The position numbers and the translations under genes were made by a program. Below, one piece after another: positions 19,518 through 30,008 of a stretch of DNA of 64,000 nt. The notes beneath the pieces were generated by a model. It saw only the letters and a program-made list of their open reading frames with translations. It ran no database searches and was not told where the DNA came from. Within the stretch, counting starts at the first letter, position 1, and each line of letters begins with the position of its first letter. The stretch comes from Pseudomonadota bacterium (GTDB lineage: Bacteria; Pseudomonadota; Gammaproteobacteria; Burkholderiales; Burkholderiaceae_C), in contig JAIUOM010000004.1 of NCBI GenBank assembly GCA_020161215.1, positions 1 through 64,000 of the forward strand. Reading direction: 5' to 3'.

Positions 19518-19548
19518 GGCCGCGAGGATGCCAGCAGCAGCGGCGGCT

Positions 19549-20622
<1,074 letters not shown>

Positions 20623-21114
20623 CTACACTCTGAGAATTCTCTCGCCGCGGCCGATGCCGCTGGTGCCCGTGCGGACGGTCTCGAGGATGGCCGTGCGGTC
20701 GATGGCCACCAGGAAGGCATCGAGCTTGCCGGCGTCGCCGGTCAGCTCGATGGTGTAGCTCTTTTCGGTCACGTCGACGATGCGGCCGCGGAAGATGTCG
20801 GCCATGCGCTTCATCTCCTCGCGCTCCTTGCCGACGGCGCGCACCTTCACCAGCATCAGTTCGCGCTCGGTGAAGCTGCCCTCGGTGAGGTCGACGACCT
20901 TGACGACCTCGATCAGCCGGTTCAGGTGCTTGGTGATCTGCTCGATCACCTCGTCGGAGCCGGTGGTGACGATGGTCATGCGCGACAGCGAGGCGTCCTC
21001 GGTCGGCGCGACGGTCAGGCTTTCGATGTTGTAGCCGCGGGCGGAGAACAGCGCCACCACGCGCGACAGGGCGCCCGGCTCGTTCTCGAGCAGCACCGCA
21101 ATGATGTGTTTCAT
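20623..21114 (-). CDS. ilvH: Acetolactate synthase small (regulatory) subunit
   Basis: A 163-residue ACT-domain protein that activates the large subunit and confers valine feedback inhibition. It opens with MKHIIAVLLENEPGALSRVVALFSARGYNIESL, the ACT fold with the valine-binding loop, and ends with the second regulatory half (YTIELTGDAGKLDAF). It lies 90 bases downstream of ilvB, as expected for a two-subunit enzyme. Confidence 0.96.
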   Translation of the reverse strand: MKHIIAVLLENEPGALSRVVALFSARGYNIESLTVAPTEDASLSRMTIVTTGSDEVIEQITKHLNRLIEVVKVVDLTEGSFTERELMLVKVRAVGKEREEMKRMADIFRGRIVDVTEKSYTIELTGDAGKLDAFLVAIDRTAILETVRTGTSGIGRGERILRV

Positions 21115-21204
21115 GACAAGCTCTCTCGGGCCGGCGCGCTCTTCAGGCGCCGGGGCGGTAACCCCGGACCCTTGGCCACGTGGCCGTGACGATTGAAGGG
21201 AAGG

Positions 21205-22983
21205 CTACAGATCCTCGGAACCGAGCAGCATCTCGGTGATGCCCTTGCCGGCCTGCACCATCGGCCAGACGTTCTCGGTGGGGTCGGTGCGCACGTCGAG
21301 GAAGACCGTGCGGTCCTTCAGCTTGATGGCCTCGCGCAGCGCGCCGTCGACGTCGCCGGGCTTCTCCACCAGCAGGCCGACGTGGCCGTAGGCCTCGGCC
21401 AGCTTGACGAAGTCGGGCAGCGCGTCCATGTAGCTGTGCGAATAGCGGCCGCCGTAGTCCAGCTCCTGCCACTGCCGCACCATGCCGAGGTAGCGGTTGT
21501 TCAGCGAAACCACCTTGACCGGCGTGTCGTACTGCTTGCAGGTGGACAGCTCCTGGATGCACATCTGGATGCTGCCCTCGCCGGTGATGCAGAACACGTC
21601 GGCGTCGGGCTTGGCCAGCTTGATGCCCATTGCGTAGGGCAGGCCCACGCCCATGGTGCCCAGGCCGCCGGAGTTGATCCAGCGCCGCGGCTCGTCGAAG
21701 CGGTAGAACTGCGCCGCCCACATCTGGTGCTGGCCGACGTCGGAGGTGATGTAGGTGTCGCGGTCCTTGGTCAGCTGCCACAGCTTTTCGATCACCGCCT
21801 GCGGCTTGATCACGTCGCTGCTGGTGCGGTAGGCCAGGCAGTCGCGCTTGCGCCACTCGTTGACCTGGCCCCACCAGGCCGACAGCGCGGCCGCGTCGGG
21901 CCGCGACTGCGCCTCGCGGATCTGGTGCGTCAGCTCCTGCAGCACGTCCTTCACGTCGCCGACGATGGGGATGTCGACCTTCACGCGCTTGGAGATCGAC
22001 GAGGGGTCGATGTCGACGTGGATGATCTTGCGCTCCACCTGCGCGAAGTGGCGCGGGTTGCCGATCACGCGGTCGTCGAAGCGCGCGCCCACGGCCAGCA
22101 GCACGTCGCAGTGCTGCATGGTCATGTTGGCCTCGTAGGTGCCGTGCATGCCGGGCATGCCCAGGAAGCGGGCGTCGCCGGCGGGAATCGCGCCCAGGCC
22201 CATCAGCGTGCTGGTGCAGGGGAAGCCCAGCAGTTCGACCAGTTCGCGCAGCTCGGCCGCCGCATTGCCCAGGATCACGCCGCCGCCGGTGTAGAGGTAG
22301 GGCCGCTTGGCCTGCAGCAGCAGCTGCACGGCCTTGCGGATCTGCCCGCCGTGGCCCTTGCGCACCGGGTTGTACGAGCGCATCTCCACCGTCTCGGGGT
22401 AGTGGAAGGGCGCGGTCTTCAGCGACACGTCCTTGGGGATGTCCACCACCACCGGGCCCGGGCGGCCGGTGCGCGCGATGTGGAAGGCCTTCTTCAGCGT
22501 CAGCGCCAGGTCGCGCACGTCCTTGACCAGGAAGTTGTGCTTGACCACCGGCCGCGTGATGCCCACGGTGTCGCATTCCTGGAAGGCGTCGAGGCCGATC
22601 GCCGGCGTCGGCACCTGGCCGGTGATGATCACCATCGGGATCGAGTCCATGTACGCGGTGGCGATGCCCGTCACCGCGTTCGTGACCCCCGGGCCGGAGG
22701 TGACTAGCGCCACGCCGACGTCGCCGGTGGCGCGCGCATAGCCGTCGGCGGCATGCACGGCCGCCTGTTCGTGACGCACCAGCACGTGCTGGATGCTGTC
22801 TTGCTTGTACAGCGCGTCGTAGATGTAGAGGACCGAGCCGCCGGGATAGCCCCAGAGGTACTTGACCCCTTCGGCCTGCAGGCAACGGACCAGGATTTCC
22901 GACCCGTTGGGGTCGGCGGTGGAGGAGGAGGAATTCGCTGGTGCCGAAGCGGCACGCTTGATTTCCGCGGCAGACATGTCCAT
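21205..22983 (-). CDS. ilvB: Acetolactate synthase large subunit
   Basis: A 592-residue thiamine-diphosphate and FAD enzyme forming acetolactate or acetohydroxybutyrate, the first common step to branched-chain amino acids. Visible parts are the catalytic glutamate region [21 protein letters not shown], the central FAD-binding domain, and the ThDP site in [18 protein letters not shown], where GEG replaces the more common GDG, a variant I associate with betaproteobacterial enzymes. It heads the ilvBHC operon. Confidence 0.96.
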   Translation of the reverse strand: MDMSAAEIKRAASAPANSSSSTADPNGSEILVRCLQAEGVKYLWGYPGGSVLYIYDALYKQDSIQHVLVRHEQAAVHAADGYARATGDVGVALVTSGPGVTNAVTGIATAYMDSIPMVIITGQVPTPAIGLDAFQECDTVGITRPVVKHNFLVKDVRDLALTLKKAFHIARTGRPGPVVVDIPKDVSLKTAPFHYPETVEMRSYNPVRKGHGGQIRKAVQLLLQAKRPYLYTGGGVILGNAAAELRELVELLGFPCTSTLMGLGAIPAGDARFLGMPGMHGTYEANMTMQHCDVLLAVGARFDDRVIGNPRHFAQVERKIIHVDIDPSSISKRVKVDIPIVGDVKDVLQELTHQIREAQSRPDAAALSAWWGQVNEWRKRDCLAYRTSSDVIKPQAVIEKLWQLTKDRDTYITSDVGQHQMWAAQFYRFDEPRRWINSGGLGTMGVGLPYAMGIKLAKPDADVFCITGEGSIQMCIQELSTCKQYDTPVKVVSLNNRYLGMVRQWQELDYGGRYSHSYMDALPDFVKLAEAYGHVGLLVEKPGDVDGALREAIKLKDRTVFLDVRTDPTENVWPMVQAGKGITEMLLGSEDL

Positions 22984-23082
22984 GGGAGAGAACCTCTGTG
23001 AATTTCTCTAACGAAAAACCATCGGTGTGCCTCCGACGCGTTCTCGTGAAACGGCTTCGGCACTGCGCGCGGTCGAATCGCC

Positions 23083-23139
23083 GCCGTCCGGGTCGGACGG
23101 CCGGAATCAGACCCAAAAGAGCGTTGTGCGAAGCAGCAT
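23083..23139 (-). promoter_or_regulatory. Possible short leader peptide and hairpin before ilvB
   Basis: A 10-codon minus-strand frame (23139-23107), ATG CTG CTT CGC ACA ACG CTC TTT TGG GTC TGA, encodes MLLRTTLFWV, with three leucines and a valine. Six bases later comes a perfect 8-bp hairpin (GCCGTCCG, 23083-23090, with CGGACGGC, 23094-23101). There is no U-run after it, so it is not a standard terminator. It lies about 120 bases before ilvB. It resembles an amino-acid leader, but the evidence is thin. Confidence 0.3.
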
Positions 23140-23247
23140 TATGGCATCGGGCCGCGGCGCGCCGGCCCGTGCGCGGGGCCGCGACACGCTCGTTGATAAT
23201 CCGCGCCGGTTCGAGCCGGGCGCCAGGACGCCCGGCCGCAAGCATCC

Positions 23248-23814
23248 GTGGCCACCGACAAAGACCTGTCCGACTTCCTCAAGAGCGTTGAGAAACGCGC
23301 CTTCAAACGCACGGTCTACGCCGTGCGCGACGACGAGGCGGCGCTGGACATCCTGCAGGATTCGATGATCCGGCTGGCCGAGAAGTACGCCGACCGGCCC
23401 ACCGCCGAATGGCCGCTGCTGTTCCAGCGCATCCTGTCCAACGCCACGATGGACTGGTTCCGGCGCCAGAAGGTGCGCAACGCGGTCGTGCAGAACCTGT
23501 CGGACTTCGAGGGCAACAGCGACGACGACGAGTTCGACCTGCTCGAAGCGCTGCAGTCGGTCGACGGCAGCCTGGGCGCCGAGAGCGCGGCCGACGCCGT
23601 CTCGCGGGAACAGATCCTGCTATTGATCGAATCGGAGATCGCCGAACTCCCCGCTCGTCAACGAGAGGCCTTCCTGCTACGTTACTGGGAAGAATTCGAT
23701 GTGGCCGAGACGGCGGAAGTCATGGGATGCTCGGAGGGAAGCGTGAAGACGCATTGCTCCCGGGCCGTTCATGCCTTGGCCAAGGCGCTTCGAGCCAAGG
23801 GAATCTCGCCATGA
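23248..23814 (+). CDS. ECF-type RNA polymerase sigma factor
   Basis: A 188-residue sigma-70-family protein. Region 2 covers about residues 20-75 (ALDILQDSMIRLAEKY, WPLLFQRILSNATMDWFRR) and region 4 about residues 130-180 (LPARQREAFLLRYWEEFDVAETAEVMGCSEGSVKTH), with an acidic linker between. It starts with GTG at 23248; upstream the frame lacks a better start. It directs polymerase to a small set of promoters. Its stop overlaps the next gene's start (ATGA), and the chain of overlapping genes behind it points to a co-translated signalling group. Confidence 0.9.
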   Translation: MATDKDLSDFLKSVEKRAFKRTVYAVRDDEAALDILQDSMIRLAEKYADRPTAEWPLLFQRILSNATMDWFRRQKVRNAVVQNLSDFEGNSDDDEFDLLEALQSVDGSLGAESAADAVSREQILLLIESEIAELPARQREAFLLRYWEEFDVAETAEVMGCSEGSVKTHCSRAVHALAKALRAKGISP

Positions 23815-24287
23815 GCACACAAGCAACCCGCAGCAGCACCGGGCTCGAAGCCCTGGAGGCCCACCTCGGTGCACGGCTGGCCGCCAGCCTGAACGAACGC
23901 GCCATTGCGGTGCCGCACGACATTGCCGAGCGCCTGCGCATCAGCCGCGAACAAGCCGTCGCCGTGGCGCGGCAAGCGCGCCAGGCCCATGCCGCGTCCC
24001 GTGCCAGCGCCAGCGCGCCGGCCGCCGCCGGCGCTGCCGTGCTGGCCGGCGGCCGCGGCAGCTTTGGCTTCGGCATGGGCGGCGGCGGCCGCTTCTGGCT
24101 GGGCCTGGCGGCCTGGGTGCCGCTGGCCGCGCTGATTGCCGGGCTGGTGCTCATCCAGCAATGGAACGACCGCCAGCAGGTGCTGGCCGCGGCCGAGATC
24201 GACGCCGTGCTGCTGGCCGACGACCTGCCCCCCGCCGCCTGGACCGACCCCGGCTTCCGCGAGTACCTCAAGGCCCCGCCGCCGTGA
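23811..24287 (+). CDS. DUF3619-type single-span membrane protein, possible anti-sigma partner
   Basis: A 158-residue protein resembling the DUF3619 family. The cytoplasmic half (about residues 1-90) includes a helical stretch, LNERAIAVPHDIAERLRISREQAVAVARQAR, and a Gly/Ala-rich linker. One membrane helix follows (FWLGLAAWVPLAALIAGLVLI), then a short acidic tail ending in DDLPPAAWTDPGFREYL. The order (sigma factor, then a co-translated one-helix protein) is that of sigma/anti-sigma pairs, but no zinc-finger anti-sigma motif is seen, so the role is inferred from position only. It overlaps both neighbours by four bases. Confidence 0.8.
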   Translation: MSTQATRSSTGLEALEAHLGARLAASLNERAIAVPHDIAERLRISREQAVAVARQARQAHAASRASASAPAAAGAAVLAGGRGSFGFGMGGGGRFWLGLAAWVPLAALIAGLVLIQQWNDRQQVLAAAEIDAVLLADDLPPAAWTDPGFREYLKAPPP

Positions 24288-25171
24288 GCCGCGCGCTGGC
24301 CGCCGCCCTGCTGCTGTCCGTGGGGCTGATCGCGCCCCTGGCGGCCCAGTTGGCACCGGCCGTGTCGAAGACCGAGCCGGCCGCCGCGGCACCCGCCGGC
24401 GGCCCGGCCTGGAACGAGCTGAAGCCGGCCCAGCAGACCGCGCTGCAGCCGCTGGCCGATCATTGGGCCGGCATCGACGCCAACCGCAAGGCCAAGTGGC
24501 TGGAGGTGGCGCGGCGCTTCGCCACCATGACGCCGGCCGAGCGCCAGCGCACGCAGGCGCGCATGGCCGCGTGGGCGGCGCTGACGCCGGTGGAACGCGG
24601 CCGTGCGCGTCAGAACTTCCAGGAACTGCGCAGCCTGCGCGCCGACGACCGCCAGGCCCTGTGGGAGGCCTACAACGCGCTGCCGCCGGAGACGAAGCGC
24701 GAATTGGCGCAGCGCGCCAAGCCGGGGGCCAGCGCGGCCGCGCGGCCGGCCGACAACGCTGCCAGCACCGCCATCGCCGGCAAGCGCGTGGCGCCGCTCG
24801 GCCAGGCGCAGGTGACGGTGCGGCCGGTCACGCCCACGGTGCTGCAGGCCAAGCCCGGCGCGTCGACGACGCTGGTCACCAAGTCGGCGCCCACGCCGCC
24901 AGCGCACCACCAGCCGGGGCTGCCCAAGATCGCTGCCACCGAAGGCTTCGTCAACCCGTCCACGCTGCTGCCCAGCCGCGGGCCGCAAGGGGCGGCCACG
25001 CTGGCACCGCTGCCGGCCACCGGCCGCGCCCCGGCCGCGCGCCCCGCGGCGGCCGCCACGCCGGCCGCCGCCGCTGCAGCGGCCAGCGGCGCGGCGCCGG
25101 GGGCTTCGGCCACGGCCGCCCATCCCGCGGCCGCACCGGCCTCGACCGCGGCGTCTGAATCCTCCCAGTGA
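24284..25171 (+). CDS. DUF3106-type secreted protein
   Basis: A 295-residue protein with an N-terminal signal peptide (LAAALLLSVGLIAPLAAQL). The folded part (about residues 40-145) is helical and contains a repeated M/L-TPxER pattern: ATMTPAERQRTQARMAAW, ALTPVERGRARQNFQEL. That pattern recalls the LTxxQ helices of periplasmic CpxP/ZraP-type sensors, although identity with that family is not shown. The rest is an Ala/Pro-rich tail of about 140 residues with no visible domain. The GTG start overlaps the DUF3619 stop by four bases, and the next GTG overlaps its own stop. Confidence 0.78.
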   Translation: MSRALAAALLLSVGLIAPLAAQLAPAVSKTEPAAAAPAGGPAWNELKPAQQTALQPLADHWAGIDANRKAKWLEVARRFATMTPAERQRTQARMAAWAALTPVERGRARQNFQELRSLRADDRQALWEAYNALPPETKRELAQRAKPGASAAARPADNAASTAIAGKRVAPLGQAQVTVRPVTPTVLQAKPGASTTLVTKSAPTPPAHHQPGLPKIAATEGFVNPSTLLPSRGPQGAATLAPLPATGRAPAARPAAAATPAAAAAAASGAAPGASATAAHPAAAPASTAASESSQ

Positions 25172-25689
25172 CGCCGGCGGCGCCTTTGCAGCCCGCGACG
25201 CCGGCGCTGGCGCGCCGCCTGGCCGCGATGCTCTACGAAGGCGTGCTGCTGTTCGGCGTGTTGATGGTGGCGGGCTGGCTGTATTCCAGCCTGACCCAGC
25301 AGCGCCACGCGCTGCAGGGCAAGACGGGGCTGCAGCTCTTCCTGTTCGTCGTGCTGGCGGTGTACTTCGTGTGGTTCTGGAGCCATGGCGGCCAGACGGT
25401 GGCGATGAAGACCTGGCGCGTGCGGCTGCTCACCGTCGATGGCCAACCGCTGTCGCAGGCGCGCGCGCTGCTGCGCTACCTGCTGTGCTGGCTGTGGTTC
25501 GTGCCCAGCCTGCTGGCGGTGTGGCTGGCCGGGCTGCACGACGGCGTGTCGATCGCCGCCATCACGCTGGCCGGCTGGCTGGTCTACGCGGCCTTGAGCC
25601 GGCTGCACCCGGACCGCCAGTTCCTGCACGACGCCTTGTGCCGCACGCGCCTGGTCGACGCCGCGCTGCCGGCGCGCGTGCCGGCGTGA
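25168..25689 (+). CDS. RDD-family membrane protein
   Basis: A 173-residue inner-membrane protein with the RDD layout: the first helix after PALARRLAAMLYEGVLLFGVL, a second around LFLFVVLAVYFVWFW, the conserved GQTVAMKTWRVRLLTVDGQPL loop, a third helix pair, and the closing HPDRQFLHDALCRTRLV. RDD proteins are often linked to ion or compatible-solute transport, but this one's substrate is unknown. It starts with GTG overlapping the DUF3106 stop. Confidence 0.85.
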   Translation: MTPAAPLQPATPALARRLAAMLYEGVLLFGVLMVAGWLYSSLTQQRHALQGKTGLQLFLFVVLAVYFVWFWSHGGQTVAMKTWRVRLLTVDGQPLSQARALLRYLLCWLWFVPSLLAVWLAGLHDGVSIAAITLAGWLVYAALSRLHPDRQFLHDALCRTRLVDAALPARVPA

Positions 25690-25705
25690 GCGCGCAGCTT
25701 CCCTG

Positions 25706-26113
25706 ATGAGCGCTTTGGCAGAATCCCCGCGCATGCACAACCCGCACAAGGGGCGCACGGGCTTGTCGCGCGTGCTGTTCGCCGCGCGCTACTCGGCCGA
25801 AGGGCTGGCGGCCGCCTGGCGCCACGAAAGCGCCTTCCGCCAGGAACTGGTGCTGAGCGCCGTGATGCTGCCGCTGGCGCTGTGGCTGGGCACCAACTGG
25901 GTCGAACGCTGCCTGCTCGCCGGCAGCGTGCTGCTGGTGCTGATCGTCGAGCTGCTGAACTCCGGCATCGAAGCAACGGTCGACCGCGTCTCGCTCGACC
26001 GGCACGAATTGTCCAAGCGCGCCAAGGACTACGGCAGCGCCGCCGTCGGGCTGGCGCTGCTGCTGTGCGGCGGCATCTGGCTGGCGGCGTTGTGGCAACG
26101 CCTGGCCGCATGA
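25706..26113 (+). CDS. dgkA: Diacylglycerol kinase
   Basis: A 135-residue integral-membrane kinase that phosphorylates diacylglycerol to phosphatidic acid, recycling lipid left by osmoregulated glucan synthesis. It shows the family motifs ELLNSGIEATVDR, with the catalytic glutamate, and HELSKRAKDYGSAAV, within three membrane helices. The ATG at 25706 is used; MHNPHKGRTGL nine residues later is an alternative. It starts 16 bases after the RDD gene, and its stop overlaps the LOG-family start. Confidence 0.93.
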   Translation: MSALAESPRMHNPHKGRTGLSRVLFAARYSAEGLAAAWRHESAFRQELVLSAVMLPLALWLGTNWVERCLLAGSVLLVLIVELLNSGIEATVDRVSLDRHELSKRAKDYGSAAVGLALLLCGGIWLAALWQRLAA

Positions 26114-26703
26114 CGAGCGCGGCCGTCACGCTGTGCGTGTTCTGCGGCTCGCGCCCGGGCGCCAACGCTGCCTACGCGCAAGCCGCGCAAGCGCTCGGCC
26201 AGGGGCTGGCGGCGCGCGGCTGGAACCTGGTCTACGGCGGCGGCAAGGTCGGCCTGATGGGCACCGTGGCCGATGCCGCCAAGGCCGGCGGCGCGCACGT
26301 CACCGGCGTCATCCCCGAGTCGCTGCTGCAGCGCGAGGTGGGCCACCACGGGCTGGACGAGTTGCGCGTGGTGCCCAGCATGCACGTTCGCAAGCAGCAG
26401 ATGGCCGAGCGCGCCGACGCCTTCGTCGCGCTGCCCGGCGGCCTGGGCACGCTGGAGGAGTTGTTCGAGGTCTGGACCTGGCGCCAGCTCGGCTACCACC
26501 AGCGGCCGCTGGCGCTGCTCAACACCGAGGGCTACTACGACCGGCTGCTGGCCTTCATCGCCGACAGCGTGAACGGCGGCTTCGTCACCGAGGCGCAGGC
26601 CGCGCTATTGGTCGTGGAGCGCGAACCGCAGGCGTTGCTGCAGCGGCTGGCGAAGCTGCTGCCCGCGCCGCCCAGCGGCCCGGCCGACCTCGCACGAACT
26701 TAA
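26110..26703 (+). CDS. LOG-family phosphoribohydrolase (cytokinin-activating type)
   Basis: A 197-residue Rossmann-fold protein of the LOG / TIGR00730 family, which releases the base from nucleoside 5'-monophosphates such as cytokinin riboside phosphates; in bacteria its natural substrate is often unclear. It begins with LCVFCGSRPGANAAY and contains the signature PGGLGTLEELFEVWTWRQLG. The ATG overlaps the dgkA stop (ATGA). It is the last gene of the plus-strand run that begins with the sigma factor. Confidence 0.92.
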   Translation: MTSAAVTLCVFCGSRPGANAAYAQAAQALGQGLAARGWNLVYGGGKVGLMGTVADAAKAGGAHVTGVIPESLLQREVGHHGLDELRVVPSMHVRKQQMAERADAFVALPGGLGTLEELFEVWTWRQLGYHQRPLALLNTEGYYDRLLAFIADSVNGGFVTEAQAALLVVEREPQALLQRLAKLLPAPPSGPADLART

Positions 26704-26746
26704 TGCGTCCCTGTTGGACACGTGACGCGCATTTGGCGCGTCAGCC

Positions 26747-27121
<375 letters not shown>

Positions 27122-28804
27122 TTAAGCACGGAACTTCGAGGTGATGGGATAACGCCAGTCGCGCCCGAAGGCCCTGTGCGTGATGCGGATGCCCACCGGC
27201 GCCTGGCGGCGCTTGTACTCGTTGAGCTTGATCAGCCGCGTCACCTTCTCGACGTCGGCGCGCGCATAGCCGGCGGCGACGATCGCCTCGATGCCTTGGT
27301 CGTCTTCCATGTAGCGCGCGAGGATGGCGTCCAGCACCTCGTAGGGCGGCAGGCTGTCCTGGTCGGTCTGGTCGGGGCGCAGCTCGGCCGAGGGCGGCCG
27401 CGTGATGATGCGCTCGGGGATCACCGGGCCGCTGCTGCCGTCGGCGCGCCGCGTCGGCTGCGCGTTCTTCCACGCCGCCAGGCGGTAGACCAGCGTCTTG
27501 GCCACGTCCTTGATGACCGCGAAGCCGCCGGCCATGTCGCCGTACAGCGTGCAGTAGCCGGTGGCCATCTCGCTCTTGTTGCCGGTGGTCAGCACGATCC
27601 AGCCGCTCTTGTTGGACAGCGCCATCAGCAGCGTGCCGCGGATGCGCGCCTGCAGGTTTTCTTCGGTGGCGTCTTCGGGCAATCCGCTGAACTGCGGCGC
27701 CAGGGCGGCGCGGAAGGCGTCGAACATCGGCGCGATGGCGATCTCGTCGTAGCGCACGCCCAGTCGCGCCGCCATGTCGCGGGCGTCGAGCCAGGAGATG
27801 TCGGCCGTGTAGGGCGAGGGCATCATCACCGTGCGCACGCGGTCGGCGCCGAGCGCGTCCACCGCCACCGCCAGCACCAGCGCCGAGTCGATGCCGCCCG
27901 ACAGCCCGATGATCGCGCCCGGAAAACCGTTCTTGCCGATGTAGTCGCGCACGCCGGTCACCAGCGCCTGCCACACCTGCTGCTCCATCGGCGGCAGCGG
28001 CTCGATGCGGCCGCGCGGCACGCGGTCGGCGCCGATCTCGATGGCCAGCGCCTCCTCGGCGAACGACGCGGCGCGCGCGCTGATGCGGCCGGCGGCGTCG
28101 ACCGCGAACGACGCGCCGTCGAACACCACCTCGTCCTGCCCGCCCACCAGGTGCGCGTACAGCAGCGGCAGCCCGGTGGCGCGCGCGCGCGCCGACATGC
28201 GGGACTCGCGCTCGTCGGCCTTGTCGGTGTGGAAGGGCGAGGCGTTCAGCACGCACAGCACTTCAGCGCCGGCGGTCAGCGCGCTTTGCGCCGGCTCGTC
28301 GAACCAGGCGTCCTCGCAGATCAGCAGGCCCACGCGCAGGCCGTCGACCTCGAACACCACCGGCCCCAGGCCGAGGTCGCGGCCGGAGACGAAGTAGCGC
28401 CGCTCGTCGAACACCTGGTAGTTCGGCAACTCGCGCTTGCAGTAGGTGGCCAGCACCTGGCCGCCGTGCAGCACCGAGGCGGCATTGAGCCGCATCTGCA
28501 CCAGATGGGACTTCGACCTAAGATCCCCTTGCTCGCCCAGCTGGTAAGGGTGGCCCACCACCACATGCAAGCCCACGCAGTCCGCCAGTTCGCGCGCCAA
28601 GCCCAGCAGCACCTCGCGGCAGGCCTGCATGAAGGCCGGGCGCAGCAGCAGGTCTTCGGGCGGGTAGCCGCACAAGGCCAGCTCGGGCGCCACCACCAGC
28701 CGTGCGCCGTCGGCATAGGCCTGGCGCGCCACCTGGGCGATGCGGCCCGCATTGCCGGTGAGATCCCCCACGGTGGCGTTGAACTGCGCCAAGACGACCT
28801 TCAT
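27122..28804 (-). CDS. nadE: Glutamine-dependent NAD+ synthetase
   Basis: A 560-residue two-domain enzyme converting nicotinic acid adenine dinucleotide to NAD+. The N-terminal nitrilase-fold glutaminase has its triad in VAPELALCGYPP (Glu), CKRELPNYQVFDE (Lys) and LLICEDAWF (Cys). The C-terminal synthetase has the P-loop IIGLSGGIDSALVLAVAVDALG and TTGNKSEMATGYCTLYGDMAGGF. ATG at 28804 is preceded immediately by an in-frame GTG, so either could be used. The divergent acyltransferase gene starts 22 bases away, leaving a very short shared promoter region. Confidence 0.95.
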   Translation of the reverse strand: MKVVLAQFNATVGDLTGNAGRIAQVARQAYADGARLVVAPELALCGYPPEDLLLRPAFMQACREVLLGLARELADCVGLHVVVGHPYQLGEQGDLRSKSHLVQMRLNAASVLHGGQVLATYCKRELPNYQVFDERRYFVSGRDLGLGPVVFEVDGLRVGLLICEDAWFDEPAQSALTAGAEVLCVLNASPFHTDKADERESRMSARARATGLPLLYAHLVGGQDEVVFDGASFAVDAAGRISARAASFAEEALAIEIGADRVPRGRIEPLPPMEQQVWQALVTGVRDYIGKNGFPGAIIGLSGGIDSALVLAVAVDALGADRVRTVMMPSPYTADISWLDARDMAARLGVRYDEIAIAPMFDAFRAALAPQFSGLPEDATEENLQARIRGTLLMALSNKSGWIVLTTGNKSEMATGYCTLYGDMAGGFAVIKDVAKTLVYRLAAWKNAQPTRRADGSSGPVIPERIITRPPSAELRPDQTDQDSLPPYEVLDAILARYMEDDQGIEAIVAAGYARADVEKVTRLIKLNEYKRRQAPVGIRITHRAFGRDWRYPITSKFRA

Positions 28805-28826
28805 CACGCCAGACCCTGAAAAACCC

Positions 28827-30008
28827 GTGCCTCACACGTCGACGAGCGAGTATCGCATCCAGGTCCACGCCTCGGCCGCCGAGCTGGACGCCGCCGAATG
28901 GGACGCCCTGCTGGCGCGCCAGGCGCAGCCCACGCCCTTCATGCGCCACGCCTACCTGCAGGCGCTGGAGGCTTCCGGCTCGGCCGTGCCGGCCACCGGC
29001 TGGCACCCGCGCTGGCTGGCGCTGCGGCAGGGCGGCCGGCTGCAGGCGGCGTGCGCGCTGTACCTGAAGGACCACTCGTACGGCGAGTACGTGTTCGACT
29101 GGGCCTGGGCCGACGCCTACCGCCGCCACGGCCTGGCCTACTACCCCAAGGCGCTGGGCGCCGTGCCCTTCACGCCGGTGCCCGGCAGCCGGCTGTTGGC
29201 GGCCGACGATGCCTGGCGGCTGCGCCTGGTGCAGGCCGTCGAGGCGCTGGCGCGCGAGTCGGGCTTGTCCAGCGCCCACGTGCTGTTCATCGACGCGGCC
29301 GACCGCCGCGCCCTGGAGGCCGCGGGCTGGATGCTGCGCGACGGCCTGCAGTTCCACTGGCAGCAGGACGCGGCCGACCCGAGCCCCGACTTCACGGCGC
29401 TGCTGCAGCGGCTGCAGCGCGACAAGCGCAAGAAGATCCAGCAGGAGCGTCGCCGCGTCGCCGACGCCGGCGTGCACTTCACGGTGCATGCCGGCGCGCA
29501 GATCGACGAGCGCCTGTGGTCGTTCTTCCACCGCTGCTACACGCTGACCTACCGGGCGCACCGCTCCACGCCCTACCTCACGCGCGACTTCTTCCGCCGC
29601 ATGGCGGCGGCGATGCCCGAGCACTGGCTGCTGTTCGTCGCCCACCAGGGCGGCGAGCCCATCGCCTGCTCGCTGATCGCCATCGACGCCGCGCGCCGCG
29701 CCGCCTGGGGCCGCTACTGGGGCGCCGTGCGCCACGTGCCCTGCCTGCACTTCGACGCCTGCTACTACCAGCCGTTGCAGTGGTGCCTGGCCAACGGCTA
29801 TGCGCGCTTCGAGGGCGGCGCGCAGGGCGAGCACAAGATGGCGCGCGGCCTGCTGCCGGTGGCCACCCATTCGGCCCACTGGGTGGCCGACCGCCGTTTC
29901 GCCGCGGCGGTGGCCGAGGCGCTGGCCGACGAGCGCGCCGGCCTCGGCGCCTACGTCGACGAGCTGCGCGAGCACAGCCCGTTCAAGGCCGCCGAATCAG
30001 GCGGTTAG
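28827..30008 (+). CDS. FemAB/GNAT-like acyltransferase (PF04339 type)
   Basis: A 393-residue cytoplasmic protein of the GNAT-superfamily group annotated as peptidoglycan biosynthesis/recognition. Typical stretches are TPFMRHAYLQALEASGSA, GEYVFDWAWADAYRRHGLAYYPK, the helix LQRDKRKKIQQERRRV, and YYQPLQWCLANGYARFEGGAQGEHKMARG near the C-terminus. The acyl donor and acceptor are unknown. The start is a GTG at 28827, because the divergent nadE start lies just upstream. Its end overlaps the convergent ppa stop by four bases. Confidence 0.85.
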   Translation: MPHTSTSEYRIQVHASAAELDAAEWDALLARQAQPTPFMRHAYLQALEASGSAVPATGWHPRWLALRQGGRLQAACALYLKDHSYGEYVFDWAWADAYRRHGLAYYPKALGAVPFTPVPGSRLLAADDAWRLRLVQAVEALARESGLSSAHVLFIDAADRRALEAAGWMLRDGLQFHWQQDAADPSPDFTALLQRLQRDKRKKIQQERRRVADAGVHFTVHAGAQIDERLWSFFHRCYTLTYRAHRSTPYLTRDFFRRMAAAMPEHWLLFVAHQGGEPIACSLIAIDAARRAAWGRYWGAVRHVPCLHFDACYYQPLQWCLANGYARFEGGAQGEHKMARGLLPVATHSAHWVADRRFAAAVAEALADERAGLGAYVDELREHSPFKAAESGG

